Shown: piece after piece, positions 32,045-39,184 of the stretch
Layout of the letters: every line of letters starts with the position of its first letter
Position numbering within the stretch: the stretch's first letter is position 1
From: Streptomyces sp. SA15
GTDB taxonomy: Bacteria; Actinomycetota; Actinomycetes; Streptomycetales; Streptomycetaceae
DNA: 42,491 nt
Direction: 5' to 3'
Assembly (NCBI RefSeq): GCF_002291145.1
Contig: NZ_NTGE01000121.1
Span: 1-42,491 of the forward strand
The notes under the pieces: model-generated
Seen by the model: only the letters and a program-made list of their open reading frames with translations
Told to the model about the DNA's origin: nothing
Database searches by the model: none
Program-made: the position numbers and the translations under genes

Positions 32045-33397
32045 TCACTGGTGCTTCGCGGCGACTTCCTCGGCCAGCTTCTGGCCGTCGTTCAGCGCCT
32101 TGTCCACGCTGGTCTGGCCGGCGATGGCAGCGGAGATCTCCTGGGTCACCTTCGTCCCCAGGTCCTGGAACTCGGGGACGGCCACGAACTGGACGCCGAC
32201 CGTGGGACGGGGCTGCACGCCCGGGTTGGTCGGGTCGGCCTCCTGGATGGAGTTCAGGGTGATTCCACCGAAGGCCTCGGAGGCCTTCCGGTACTCGGGG
32301 ATCTCGTAGGTGCTGGACCGCTTTCCGGCCGGGACACGGGGCCAGCCCAGCTTCTCGCCGACCAGCTTCTCGTACTCCTTGCTGGACGCCCACAGCATGA
32401 ACTGCGAGGCGGCGTCGGCCTTCTTCGTGGTCTTGGGCATGGCCCACGCCCAACTCCACAGCCAGCCGCTGCTCTTGGTTTCGACCACCGGTGCGTAGGC
32501 GTACCCGACCTTGCCGGCGACCTTGCTGACCTTGGGGTCCTCCAGCGACCCGGCCGCGCTGGTCGCGTCGTACCACATCGCGACCTTGCCCTGGCTCATG
32601 GCGTTCAGACACTCGGTGAACCCGGCCTGCGGGGCACCCGCCTCACCGTGCTTCCTGACCAGATCGACGTAGAAGTTCGTCGCCTTCTTGAACTCGGGGC
32701 TGTTGACCTGCGCCTTCCAGTCCTTGGTGAACCAGGTGCCGCCGAAGGTGTTGACCATCGTCGTCAGCGGAGCGCCGAGCTCGCCCCAACCCGGCAGGCC
32801 GCGCAGGCAGATGCCCTTCATCCCGGGACGGGCGCCGTCGGCCTCGGCGGCGATGTCGGCGACCTGCTGCCAGGTCGGCCGCTCGGGCACCGTGATGCCC
32901 TTCTCCGCCATGACCTCCTTGTTGTACATCAGGAAGGAGGACTCCCCGTAGAACGGCAACGCGTACATCTTGCCGTCCGAGCCGGACAGCGACTGCACCA
33001 TCGGCTTCAGCAGGTCGCCCTTGTCGAAGGCCGAGTCCTTGTCGGCGTAGGAATCCAGCTCGTGCAGCCAGCCGTTCTCGTGCCAGACGGGCACCTCGTA
33101 GGCGCCGACGGTGGCGACGTCGTACTGGCCGGCCTGGGTGGCGATGTCCTGGGTGACTTTGTCGCGCAGCTCGTTCTCGGGAAGGATCGTGAAGTTCACC
33201 TCGATGCCGGTGTCCTTCGTGAACGTGCTCTTCGTCAGCTGCGCGATGTCCTCCATCTGCGGGTTGCCGACCATCAGCACATTGATGCTCTTGCCGCCAC
33301 CGGAGCTCGAGGAGCCGCCCGCCCCGCTGCAGGAGACCAGCAGCGAGCCTGCGGCCGTGGCCGTGGCGAGGACGTGGATCATTCTTCGTGTGCGCAT
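32045..33397 (-). CDS. ABC transporter extracellular solute-binding lipoprotein (sugar/polyol)
   Basis: The 450-residue family-1 solute-binding protein has a lipoprotein signal: RTRRMIHVLATATAAGSLLVSC with lipobox cysteine C23, then a Gly/Ser linker (GAGGSSSSGGGKS). The mature fold has typical blocks (EDIAQLTKSTFTKDTGIEVNF, LPFYGESSFLMYNKEVMAEKGI, QGKVAMWYDATSAAGSLEDP, SSGWLWSWAWAMPKTTKKADAA), resembling sorbitol/mannitol-binding SmoE/MtlE. It should capture a polyol or sugar at the outer membrane face and pass it to the two permeases. ATG 33397 is followed directly by the signal. Preceded by the DeoR gene on the same strand after 81 nt. Confidence 0.88.
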   Translation of the reverse strand: MRTRRMIHVLATATAAGSLLVSCSGAGGSSSSGGGKSINVLMVGNPQMEDIAQLTKSTFTKDTGIEVNFTILPENELRDKVTQDIATQAGQYDVATVGAYEVPVWHENGWLHELDSYADKDSAFDKGDLLKPMVQSLSGSDGKMYALPFYGESSFLMYNKEVMAEKGITVPERPTWQQVADIAAEADGARPGMKGICLRGLPGWGELGAPLTTMVNTFGGTWFTKDWKAQVNSPEFKKATNFYVDLVRKHGEAGAPQAGFTECLNAMSQGKVAMWYDATSAAGSLEDPKVSKVAGKVGYAYAPVVETKSSGWLWSWAWAMPKTTKKADAASQFMLWASSKEYEKLVGEKLGWPRVPAGKRSSTYEIPEYRKASEAFGGITLNSIQEADPTNPGVQPRPTVGVQFVAVPEFQDLGTKVTQEISAAIAGQTSVDKALNDGQKLAEEVAAKHQ

Positions 33398-33437
33398 GAC
33401 TGACTCCAGGGAGTGTTCGAGGGCATGGGGAACCAGG

Positions 33438-33455
33438 ACCCCGGCCTTACGGGGT
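33438..33455 (-). promoter_or_regulatory. Hairpin or operator between DeoR gene and binding-protein gene
   Basis: ACCCCG-GCCTTA-CGGGGT is a perfect 6-bp inverted repeat in the 81-nt gap. It could be an operator for the DeoR-type repressor in front of the transport genes, or a weak attenuator. Confidence 0.35.
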
Positions 33456-33478
33456 GGGATGGGGAGATGAACTGCGGC

Positions 33479-34240
33479 TCAGGCCTGGATGACCTGGGGA
33501 CCCAGCAGTGCGTAGCGGTGGGCCTCGGAGGTGTGCAGCCCCGTGTCGGTGACGATGGCCTCAAAGTCCGTGACGTTCGCGAATCGGCAGAAGCTCACGG
33601 CACCGAACTTCATGTGGACGCCGGAGAACACCCGGCGTTTGGCGACCCGCATGACCTCGGCCTTCACCTCGCTGACCGCGGGATCGGGGGTGGTGAGGCC
33701 GTACTCGCGGGAGATGCCGTTCGCGCCGACGTATGCCAGGTCGATGACGAAGTCGGACAGCATACGGGTCGCCCAGTGGTCGACCGTGGCCAGCGTGCCG
33801 CCACGTACCCGGCCGCCGAGCAGCAGCACGCTGATGTTCTCGGCTGAGGCCAGGTCACCCGCGGTGGCCAGCGAGGAGGTGACCACGGTCAGTGGCCGGT
33901 CGCGGGGCAGGGCGGCGGCGATGAGCTGCGGGGTGTAGCCCTCGTCGATGTAGACGGTCTCGGCGTCCCCGAGCAGTGCGGCCGCGGCGGCCGCGATCCG
34001 GGCCTTCTCGGTGACATGCATGGTGGTACGGAAGGCGAGTGTGGTCTCGAAGCCCGCGCTCTCCACGGGATGCGCACCGCCATGGGTACGCCGGACCAGC
34101 CCGTGTCCCTCCAACAGGTTCAGGTCGCGCCTCACGGTCTCCTTCGAGACCCCGAGGTCGGCGGCGAGCATTCCGACGTCCACGGATCCGGAACGGCGTG
34201 CCGTTTCCAGAATCCCGCGTCTTCGTTCCTCGGCGTCCAC
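33479..34240 (-). CDS. DeoR/GlpR family sugar-responsive repressor
   Basis: The 253-residue protein has a DeoR helix-turn-helix: RRRGILETARRSGSVDVGMLAADLGVSKETVRRDLNLLEGHGLVRRTHGGA (about 6-56). The sensor domain has YIDEGYTPQLIAAAL, TVVTSSLATAGDLAS and DLAYVGANGISREYGLTTPD blocks that bind phosphorylated sugars. GTG 34240 has GGAGG seven bases upstream. It is first in the same direction as the polyol ABC operon, so it is the likely local regulator, releasing the operon when the substrate or its phosphate accumulates. Confidence 0.9.
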   Translation of the reverse strand: MDAEERRRGILETARRSGSVDVGMLAADLGVSKETVRRDLNLLEGHGLVRRTHGGAHPVESAGFETTLAFRTTMHVTEKARIAAAAAALLGDAETVYIDEGYTPQLIAAALPRDRPLTVVTSSLATAGDLASAENISVLLLGGRVRGGTLATVDHWATRMLSDFVIDLAYVGANGISREYGLTTPDPAVSEVKAEVMRVAKRRVFSGVHMKFGAVSFCRFANVTDFEAIVTDTGLHTSEAHRYALLGPQVIQA

Positions 34241-34301
34241 GGCGACACCTCCGTTTCACGGCTCTGCGCGTTGTGCCCGCGCCGGCTGATTCCCGGAGCC
34301 C

Positions 34302-34315
34302 GGCCCGATCGGGCC
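34302..34315. promoter_or_regulatory. Candidate DeoR operator palindrome
   Basis: GGCCCGATCGGGCC is a perfect 14-bp palindrome 62 bp upstream of the DeoR-type start. Its position suits autoregulation; no second copy was seen near the transport genes. Confidence 0.4.
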
Positions 34316-34571
34316 CCGATGGCCCAATTTCTACAAGGCGATCGCCCGTACTGACCAGGTTCGTCGTAGAGCAGTTCGTGACCGAATGTGCCCGCTTTTC
34401 GGAGTGCGGATGCCCTGGATGACGCGGCTGAGGGCTCTGCGGCGGGGAAGGCTGCCGCCCGCTCGCCGACCGGTGTGTGCCCGTTCACTGCCCGTTTTTC
34501 CGGATGGATCCAGACATACGGCCGGGATCATGCGTAGAAATCCGGCCACATTCGGGGTTGGCTCCGCGCCC

Positions 34572-34602
34572 CACCGGAGTCCTCGGGCTGAGGGCTCCGG
34601 TG
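34572..34602. terminator. Strong stem-loop downstream of TetR gene
   Basis: CACCGGAG-T-CCTC pairs with GAGG-G-CTCCGGTG (one T-G wobble) to give a 13-bp stem around a 5-nt loop. It lies about 125 nt beyond the TetR stop on the minus strand. Probably a terminator. Confidence 0.6.
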
Positions 34603-34727
34603 TGGCGTCCTTGTTCTGCTCCGGACCGCGCCGCAGCTCAGGCAGCCGCCGGCTTCCGGATACGCGGATGGTTCTCCAGCGCCGAGGTCCGTGAGTACGG
34701 CGTCAGGGCGCTGGAAAAGGTGATGCG

Positions 34728-35297
34728 TCAGCGCATGCCTGCCGCATCGAGCAGGGTGGTCACCGTGGGCTCGATGAGCCCCGTCAGTTTGTCGGCTCCG
34801 ATCCCCGCGCGGGCGCTGGCGCCGTCGAAGACCAGGCTGAGCTGCCGGGCCAGCAGGTCGGGATCGCGCACGCCGCCCTGTTCGGCCTCGGAGCGGAAGA
34901 AGCCCGTCAGGTTCGCCTTGATCCGGTGGGCCACCTGGCTCGCGGGGTGGCTCTGATCCTTCAGCTCGATCTGTACAGCCAGATACCGGCACCCTCGGAA
35001 CTCGGGCGCACCCGACTGCGACTCCACCTGCTCGAAGACGTGCAGGATCCGCTCGCGGGGTGAACGGCCGTCGTCCGCGGCGGGAAGGAGCCCGGCCACG
35101 TAGGCGGCGGCGCGCTCCTCCAGGCTCGCCGCCAGCAGTGCGTCCTTGCTCTCGAACAGCTGGTACAGGGAGCGCTTCGACACCCCCGCCGCCTTGCACA
35201 GCGCCTCGACGCCGATACCCACACCGTCTCGATAGGTGAGCGTGGCCGCCGCCTCCAGCAGCCGCTCTCTGGTGCTTGCCTTCACTTCGGTGCTCAT
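34728..35297 (-). CDS. TetR/AcrR family repressor
   Basis: The 189-residue protein has an N-terminal helix-turn-helix: RERLLEAAATLTYRDGVGIGVEALCKAAGVSKRSLYQLFESKDALLAA (about 10-57). The effector domain includes FRGCRYLAVQIELKDQSHPASQVAHRIK, typical of TetR_C group regulators of xenobiotic genes. ATG 35297 gives the standard start; there is no clear ribosome site. A perfect 20-bp palindrome lies 30 bp upstream and is almost certainly its own operator. Similar half-sites between the Fe-S reductase and hydrolase genes 2.8 kb away suggest it controls them too. Confidence 0.88.
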   Translation of the reverse strand: MSTEVKASTRERLLEAAATLTYRDGVGIGVEALCKAAGVSKRSLYQLFESKDALLAASLEERAAAYVAGLLPAADDGRSPRERILHVFEQVESQSGAPEFRGCRYLAVQIELKDQSHPASQVAHRIKANLTGFFRSEAEQGGVRDPDLLARQLSLVFDGASARAGIGADKLTGLIEPTVTTLLDAAGMR

Positions 35298-35326
35298 ACG
35301 GCGAGATTAACTCGATTCGAACGAAA

Positions 35327-35346
35327 TGAAAACCGATCGGTTTTCA
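35327..35346. promoter_or_regulatory. Perfect 20-bp palindromic TetR operator
   Basis: TGAAAACCGATCGGTTTTCA is a perfect palindrome immediately upstream of the TetR start. Its core AAACCGATCGGTTT recurs in degenerate form at 38149-38162 and 38172-38185. Size, symmetry and position fit a TetR operator. Confidence 0.8.
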
Positions 35347-35407
35347 GGGTGCGCCGGGCGAGGTCCGGGACCGCGCACAGCCGAGCGGACACCTGAAAGC
35401 CGCAAGA

Positions 35408-35452
35408 GGCTCGGCGACGGCCTCAGGGAAAGACCGTCGCCGAGCCCTGAGG
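35408..35452. terminator. 13-bp stem-loop with possible pseudoknot after DUF3533 gene
   Basis: GGCTCGGCGACGG (35408-35420) and CCGTCGCCGAGCC (35434-35446) form a perfect stem with a 13-nt loop. The loop begins CCTCAGGG (35421-35428), complementary to CCCTGAGG just beyond the stem (35445-35452, sharing two bases). A pseudoknot or alternative fold is thus possible. It terminates the DUF3533 transcript before the TetR promoter. Confidence 0.8.
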
Positions 35453-35542
35453 GTGTGCGCGCCTGCCGTCCCCGCAGGGCGACACACACCGGGGCCACTC
35501 CGCACAATGGCCTCGTCCTGGGTGATGCGGGGCTGCCAACCG

Positions 35543-36841
35543 CTACGTCGGGACGGCGGCCTTTGCGGGCTTCGTCTCGACCGGGATGCGGTGCAGCCCC
35601 TTCCGGTCGTACCACCCCAGCACGCCGAAGCCGAACAGCGCGGCCACCACGAGGCCGGCGGCCATCATCACCCAGCCCCGGGTCAGACCCGCGTCTCCCT
35701 GGGCGTCGTAGTAGAGGATCGAGCGGATGCCACCGGTGATCTGCCGCAGGGGCTCGAACTCCGAGAGGAAGCGGTAGAAGCCGGGCAGCGCCTCGATAGG
35801 GGTGGTGGCGCCGGCTGTCGGCACCGCCATCCCGATGAAGACCAGCGTGACCACCAGCATGCCGGGCGTGCCGAAGACGGCAAGGAGGGTGAGTGCACCG
35901 ATCCCGGAGACCGCGATGGCGCACACCGAATACAGCCACAGCAGCGGCAGGTGGGCGGCGTCCATGCCCATGATGCCGATCGCGCCCACCATGACCAGGG
36001 TCCCCATCAGCAGGGACAGGCCGACCATGAGAGTGCTGCTGATGGCGAGGGTCTGCACCCGGGTCGCCCGGATCAGCGGGCGGTGCAGGCGCAGCGGGCC
36101 CATGTCGTTGTGGGTGTAGCCGAGGGCGTGGTCGACCTGGCCGCTGATGACATTGGCGGAGAGCATGCCGCAGACCACGAGGACGAGCGCGTAGTAGAAC
36201 GCCGTCAGGCCCAGGCCGCTGTGCGAGTCGAGCGGATGGCCGTCCTCGACCGTGACGGCGGCCGGGTCGGCCAGGAGGACGCGTGCCGCTGCGGGCAGTT
36301 TCGCCTGCCCGGTCCCGCTCTGGGCGGTCAGCTCCTTGCCCACCTGGAGCGAGGCGTTCTCGGCCGCCTCCATCGTCGCCGCCCTGGCCAGGCTGGATCC
36401 CATGCTGCCGGCGGACTGGTTGGTCAGCACCGTCAGTGTCGGGCGGGCCGGAGTCCCGGTGGCCGCGGTGCCGTTCAGTGCGGTGGTGGAGGAGGTGAAG
36501 TCGGCGGGGACGACGAGCGCGCCGAACAGCTTGCCCTCGCCGAGCTCCTCCTTGACCCCCTTCTCGTCCATCACCTTCCAGTCGATCTTGCCCCCGCTCG
36601 CGGTGGACTTCTCGATCGACTCGGTGATCTGTGCCCCCAGGTTGACCTGTTTGCCGCCTACAGCGGCTCCCTCGTCGGCGTTGACCAGACCGACGGGCAG
36701 TTTGTCCATGTGATCGACCGGATCGATGTTGGCGCCGACGTAGAACACGGTGAACAGCAGCGCGAGTACGCCTGTGATGACGCCGTTGGCGATCCACAGG
36801 GGCTTGGCGCGCAGGACGCGGAACGGGTGAACCCCACTCAT
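35543..36841 (-). CDS. DUF3533 / YhgE-Pip-like membrane protein (ABC-2 type)
   Basis: The 432-residue protein has one N-terminal membrane span (WIANGVITGVLALLFTVFYVGANIDP). A large extracytoplasmic domain follows (PVGLVNADEGAAVGGKQVNLGAQI ... GALVVPADFTSS, about 45-205), then five or six C-terminal spans (LTAFYYALVLVVCGMLSANVISG onward). This is the architecture of YhgE/Pip and DUF3533 proteins, related to ABC-2 permeases and often adjacent to TetR regulators; some are linked to export of toxic compounds or secretion. ATG 36841 has GGAG six bases upstream, and that site is partly buried in a 9-bp hairpin. It lies between a TetR gene and a Fe-S reductase gene on the same strand. Confidence 0.8.
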   Translation of the reverse strand: MSGVHPFRVLRAKPLWIANGVITGVLALLFTVFYVGANIDPVDHMDKLPVGLVNADEGAAVGGKQVNLGAQITESIEKSTASGGKIDWKVMDEKGVKEELGEGKLFGALVVPADFTSSTTALNGTAATGTPARPTLTVLTNQSAGSMGSSLARAATMEAAENASLQVGKELTAQSGTGQAKLPAAARVLLADPAAVTVEDGHPLDSHSGLGLTAFYYALVLVVCGMLSANVISGQVDHALGYTHNDMGPLRLHRPLIRATRVQTLAISSTLMVGLSLLMGTLVMVGAIGIMGMDAAHLPLLWLYSVCAIAVSGIGALTLLAVFGTPGMLVVTLVFIGMAVPTAGATTPIEALPGFYRFLSEFEPLRQITGGIRSILYYDAQGDAGLTRGWVMMAAGLVVAALFGFGVLGWYDRKGLHRIPVETKPAKAAVPT

Positions 36842-36848
36842 GACTTAC

Positions 36849-36889
36849 TCCGGTCTCGGATGACACGGTCTTATCTGGAGGAGACCGGA
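36849..36889 (-). promoter_or_regulatory. Leader hairpin that can mask the DUF3533 ribosome site
   Basis: TCCGGTCTC (36849-36857) and GAGACCGGA (36881-36889) are perfect 9-bp arms. On the mRNA the 3' arm contains most of the CGGAG Shine-Dalgarno sequence just before ATG 36841. Folding would hinder initiation; it might alternatively be a protein-binding site. Confidence 0.45.
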
Positions 36890-36997
36890 CGGCGTCATTG
36901 CAGGCCGGCTGCTGAGACATGGACCACAGGCGGTCCGTGGGTGAAGCGCCGCGCCGCAGTCGTGGTGGCGCAAGGCGAGCGGGCGGAGTGCACCGGG

Positions 36998-38101
36998 TCA
37001 GGAGGCTGCGGGGCGCTTCGCCGGGGGATGCCAGCCACCGGTTACTTCCTTGACGGGCTTGTGGGGGAAACGGCGCTGGGCGTACTCCTGCGCGTGTGAG
37101 CCCGGCAGGACGTACAGGGTCTCCTTCTTGTCCTGGAGCGGTCGCAGCACGGTGTCCATGAACGTCTTGCGGTCATCCAGGTACGGGCCCAGGACGTCCT
37201 CGCCGCCGGGGCAGACGGCCATGCAGTAGCCGGACTTGTAGCCGGGGGGCGAGGTCAGGCTCTGCCACATGGAGGCGCTCTCGGAATCGGTGACCCGGGA
37301 GCGGTAGTCGGCGGCGTCCTCGCTGTCGGCCACGGTCTGCGCCCAGTCGGTGAACCCGCTCATGAACTCGCGGTAGTTGTGTGTGGTGCAGGCCAGGGCG
37401 TCGAATGCTCCGTCCTTGCTGATGGCGCCGACCGGGCAGGCTGCGACGCACAGCTTGCAGTCGATGCAGGGGTTGTAGTCCAGCGCCTGCCCGTACTCGC
37501 TCACCTCGGCGTCCACCAGGACGGTGGCCAGCAGTATGAAGTTGCCGAACTTCGGGTGGATGACGTTGCGGTGCAGGCCCATCACGCCGAGCCCCGCGGC
37601 CACCGCGACCGTCTTGTGCGCCACCACCCAGATCCGCTCATGGGGGAAGCGGTCCATCTCCTGGGGGAAGCCGACCGACGGATTGAGTGCGCGGTAGCCG
37701 GCGTCCTGCAGTGCCTGGGTGACGCCGCGGGCGGCGTGGTTGGCCTGCTCGTCGGTCTGGTGGAATTCCTGGTTGGCCACGCTGCGGGCCGGGGAACGGC
37801 AGTTGTCGCGGTTCATCCGGACCGCCATCGCGATCAGCGTGCGGGTGCCGGGCAGTGCGGACTGTGCGTGCTCGCGCTCGCCGGCCAGGTCGGGGTGGTC
37901 CAGGCTGACCGCGGCCGCGTCGTCCGCGCCGGCCGCCAGGCACAGCTCGCGGAGCCAGGCCGCGTCGATCACCGCCGGAGGGCTCACCGCGTCACCGGCC
38001 CTGCGCCGGGCGAGTACGGCCCGCACCGACGGGTGGGCGGCCAGCTTCGCCGGAAGCTTGGGATCCGTCGGTTGCCCCTCGACGTCGCGCGCGGCAGTCA
38101 T
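36998..38101 (-). CDS. Double [4Fe-4S] cluster reductase, epoxyqueuosine reductase / reductive dehalogenase-like
   Basis: The 367-residue protein carries a ferredoxin-type motif CIDCKLCVAACP (C212, C215, C218, C222) and further cysteines C238, C293 and C297 (CMAVCPGG) for a second cluster, at the C-terminal side as in QueG and reductive dehalogenases. The N-terminal half (SLDHPDLAGEREHAQSALPGTRTLIAMAVRMNRDN...; VAAGLGVMGLHRNVIHPKFGNFILL) resembles the cobalamin-binding domain of that superfamily. A queuosine role is doubtful: no other queuosine gene is near, and QueG lacks the long insert 240-292. It may reduce or dehalogenate a small molecule. ATG 38101 has AGGAG upstream. Divergent from an alpha/beta hydrolase with shared TetR-like sites. 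Confidence 0.75.
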   Translation of the reverse strand: MTAARDVEGQPTDPKLPAKLAAHPSVRAVLARRRAGDAVSPPAVIDAAWLRELCLAAGADDAAAVSLDHPDLAGEREHAQSALPGTRTLIAMAVRMNRDNCRSPARSVANQEFHQTDEQANHAARGVTQALQDAGYRALNPSVGFPQEMDRFPHERIWVVAHKTVAVAAGLGVMGLHRNVIHPKFGNFILLATVLVDAEVSEYGQALDYNPCIDCKLCVAACPVGAISKDGAFDALACTTHNYREFMSGFTDWAQTVADSEDAADYRSRVTDSESASMWQSLTSPPGYKSGYCMAVCPGGEDVLGPYLDDRKTFMDTVLRPLQDKKETLYVLPGSHAQEYAQRRFPHKPVKEVTGGWHPPAKRPAAS

Positions 38102-38121
38102 CCGATGCTCCTAGTGGTTCG

Positions 38122-38185
38122 GGTGGTGAGACTCGCCTCCACGGCGAGAAACCGATCAGTCTCACCACCGTAAACCGGTCAGTTT
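38122..38185. promoter_or_regulatory. Shared control region with two TetR-like sites and a 12-bp inverted repeat
   Basis: Between the divergent Fe-S reductase and hydrolase genes, AAACCGATCAGTCT (38149-38162) and AAACCGGTCAGTTT (38172-38185) repeat the core of the palindrome at 35327-35346, 23 bp apart. In addition GGTGGTGAGACT (38122-38133) and AGTCTCACCACC (38158-38169) form a perfect inverted repeat overlapping the first site. Confidence 0.6.
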
Positions 38186-38189
38186 CCGC

Positions 38190-39041
38190 ATGCAAGCCCA
38201 AGTGGCGGACAGTCCCCGACCCGCGCCCCATCGTCCGGTGCTGCAACGGAAGTTGACTCTTGTTGAGCGAGGCGGATTCACCGGTGCTCCCGTCGTCCTG
38301 CTGCACACGGTGCGAACGCAGGCCGAGCACTTCCGCCTCCTCATCCCGTTGATCTCGGATCAGTACACCGTGTACGCCCTCGATCTCCCGGGGATGGGCT
38401 ACTCCGAGATCGTGCCCGGTGCGTCGTACGACGAGCCGGCGATGCGCGCGGGCGTCGAACGGCTCCTCACCGAACTCGACCTCCATGGCGTGACGTTGGT
38501 CGGGGAGTCCATGGGGGCGGTGCTCGCCCTGACCGCCGCGGCCGAGCTGCCCGAGCGGGTACGGCGCGTCGTCGCGGTGAACACGTACGACTTCCGCGGC
38601 GGAATCGCCCGGTCCGGTCTCCTCGCCCGTGTGGTGGTCGGCGGTGTTCTCACTCCGGGGGCGGGCCCGGTGGTCGCCGGGGTGGAACCCAAGGCCGCCC
38701 TCCGCAGGATTCTGCAGGGCGGACTGGGCGACAAGACCGCTTTGCGGGCGGACTACGTGGACGAGCTCCTCCAGGTGGGCGGCCGCCCCGGCTACCCGAC
38801 CGTCGCCCGGGCCGTGTACCAGGCCCTGCCCAGCCTCATCGCGGCCCGGTCGCGCTACCCCGAGGTCAAGGCCCCCATCCACCTCGTCAACGGGGAGAAG
38901 GACTGGTCCCGGCGGACGGACCGGGAAGCCAACAAGGAATTGCTGCCGGCCGCCGATTTCACGCAGGTCCCGGGAGCAGGCCACTTCATCGCTCTGGAAC
39001 GGCCCGACGTGCTGGCCGACCTGTTGAACGCGGTGGCGTGA
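38190..39041 (+). CDS. Alpha/beta hydrolase
   Basis: The 283-residue alpha/beta hydrolase has nucleophile S107 (VGESMGAVLAL), acid D238 (LVNGEKDWS) and H265 (VPGAGHFIALERP). VVLLHTVRTQAEHFRLLIPLISDQYTVYALDLPGMGYS (35-72) is the oxyanion-hole and strand-4 region; HTVRT replaces the more usual HGxxG. It is a soluble cytoplasmic enzyme of unknown ester, epoxide or haloalkane substrate. The start at 38190 lies only 4 bp beyond a TetR-like site and has no ribosome site, so the message may be leaderless, or translation may begin a little later, for example near LTLVERGG. A strong hairpin follows the stop. Divergent and probably coregulated with the Fe-S reductase. Confidence 0.83.
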   Translation: MQAQVADSPRPAPHRPVLQRKLTLVERGGFTGAPVVLLHTVRTQAEHFRLLIPLISDQYTVYALDLPGMGYSEIVPGASYDEPAMRAGVERLLTELDLHGVTLVGESMGAVLALTAAAELPERVRRVVAVNTYDFRGGIARSGLLARVVVGGVLTPGAGPVVAGVEPKAALRRILQGGLGDKTALRADYVDELLQVGGRPGYPTVARAVYQALPSLIAARSRYPEVKAPIHLVNGEKDWSRRTDREANKELLPAADFTQVPGAGHFIALERPDVLADLLNAVA

Positions 39042-39059
39042 CCGCCCGGGCTCGGGCGG
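39042..39059 (+). terminator. Terminator directly after alpha/beta hydrolase
   Basis: CCGCCCG-GGCT-CGGGCGG is a perfect 7-bp stem starting at the base after the stop codon. It ends the hydrolase transcript ahead of the convergent propeller gene. Confidence 0.75.
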
Positions 39060-39184
39060 GATCTGGACGGCCTGGCGAGCGGCGGTCACTCGGAGTTGCC
39101 CGGCGAACGCGGAAAACCGCCCGATAGTGTTGACGCAGGTCGAGACCGCCTGCTCCGCACCTGCCGCCAGGCATGGCCCGGCCG

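Larger units (their letters stand above)
34241..34727. other. Long intergenic region (487 bp) between DeoR and TetR genes
   Basis: I find no convincing gene. Open frames here are short, Arg/Ser-rich and without ribosome sites. It contains a perfect 14-bp palindrome, GGCCCGATCGGGCC (34302-34315), about 60 bp upstream of the DeoR start and so a candidate operator, and a strong hairpin at 34572-34602 that can terminate the TetR transcript. The rest is more A/T-rich than average. Confidence 0.6.

Noticed and set aside
36998..38101. Naming the Fe-S protein queG.
   Set aside because: Clusters agree, but spacing, length of the insert and gene context do not support queuosine synthesis.
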